A stretch of DNA of 64,000 nt from Bacteroidales bacterium (GTDB lineage: Bacteria; Bacteroidota; Bacteroidia; Bacteroidales; UBA4417). Location of the stretch: contig JADJGZ010000002.1 in the NCBI GenBank assembly GCA_016707785.1, positions 124,001 through 188,000 on the forward strand, in the 5' to 3' direction. Numbering within the stretch: the first letter of the stretch is position 1; each line of letters starts with the position of its first letter. Of this stretch, positions 63,936 through 64,000 are shown piece by piece. Under the pieces are notes generated by a model. That model had not been told where the DNA came from. It did not search any database and was given only the letters and a program-made list of their open reading frames with translations. The translations under genes were made by a program, and so were the position numbers.

Positions 63936-64000
63936 ATTACTACTGAAAACTTTGTTGAACATTCTTTGTTAATTGGATACATAAATTCCAATTGATGATG

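Noticed and set aside
63971..63994. AATTGG...CCAATT inverted repeat after GH92
   Set aside because: Six weak pairs with an 11-nt loop; cannot be separated from chance at the window edge.
63995..64000. ATGATG at the very end as the start of another gene
   Set aside because: Only two codons are visible, so nothing can be supported.

Overview
The window reads as a piece of a Bacteroidota chromosome (Bacteroidales or a close relative, moderate to low GC). The evidence is a SusC/SusD pair with glycoside hydrolases, C-terminal type IX secretion (T9SS) sorting domains, gingipain-family proteases, TAnnTTTG-type promoter elements and no clear Shine-Dalgarno sites. Nothing in the sequence fixes genus or species.

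Region 1 (1-26171) is a large hemicellulose utilization locus, almost all on the minus strand. SusC, SusD and a surface glycan-binding lipoprotein come first. After a strong hairpin follow a PA14-containing GH31 (alpha-xylosidase type), a CE7 acetyl esterase, two GH3, a GH2, a GH27 alpha-galactosidase and a T9SS-secreted GH5. An AraC-family regulator on the opposite strand interrupts the series. A second minus-strand unit with its own promoter then carries a GH5 mannanase, a GH26 mannanase, a GH130 mannosyl-glucose phosphorylase and the first 19 codons of a sugar:cation symporter that runs off the window. The set looks built for acetylated galacto(gluco)mannan, with xyloglucan-type activities mixed in.

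Region 2 (26172-46215) is a cell-surface cluster: a small lipoprotein, a giant repeat adhesin (about 2,030 aa, split by a frameshift) with a T9SS sorting domain, a membrane TPR protein, two paralogous multidomain gingipain-family (C25) proteins that end in dockerin-like calcium-binding repeats rather than a recognisable T9SS tail, and a 199-aa secreted protein homologous to the adhesin's N-terminal domain. The pairing of a shared adhesin-type domain with dockerin-like proteases is the most unusual part of the window.

Region 3 (46238-54353) is a complete kdp potassium-uptake operon (kdpF, an extra 49-aa membrane protein, kdpA with a one-base frameshift, kdpB, kdpC, kdpD, kdpE). A T-rich box upstream closely matches the E. 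coli KdpE site as I recall it.

Region 4 (54354-64000) holds a 61-aa orphan, a T9SS-secreted type-B carboxylesterase, a protein with two retropepsin-like aspartic protease domains translationally coupled to a secreted protein with four CBM48-like repeats, a V4R-domain sensor overlapping a soluble PAS histidine kinase, and a GH92 alpha-mannosidase. No tRNA, rRNA, insertion sequence or CRISPR array was seen.
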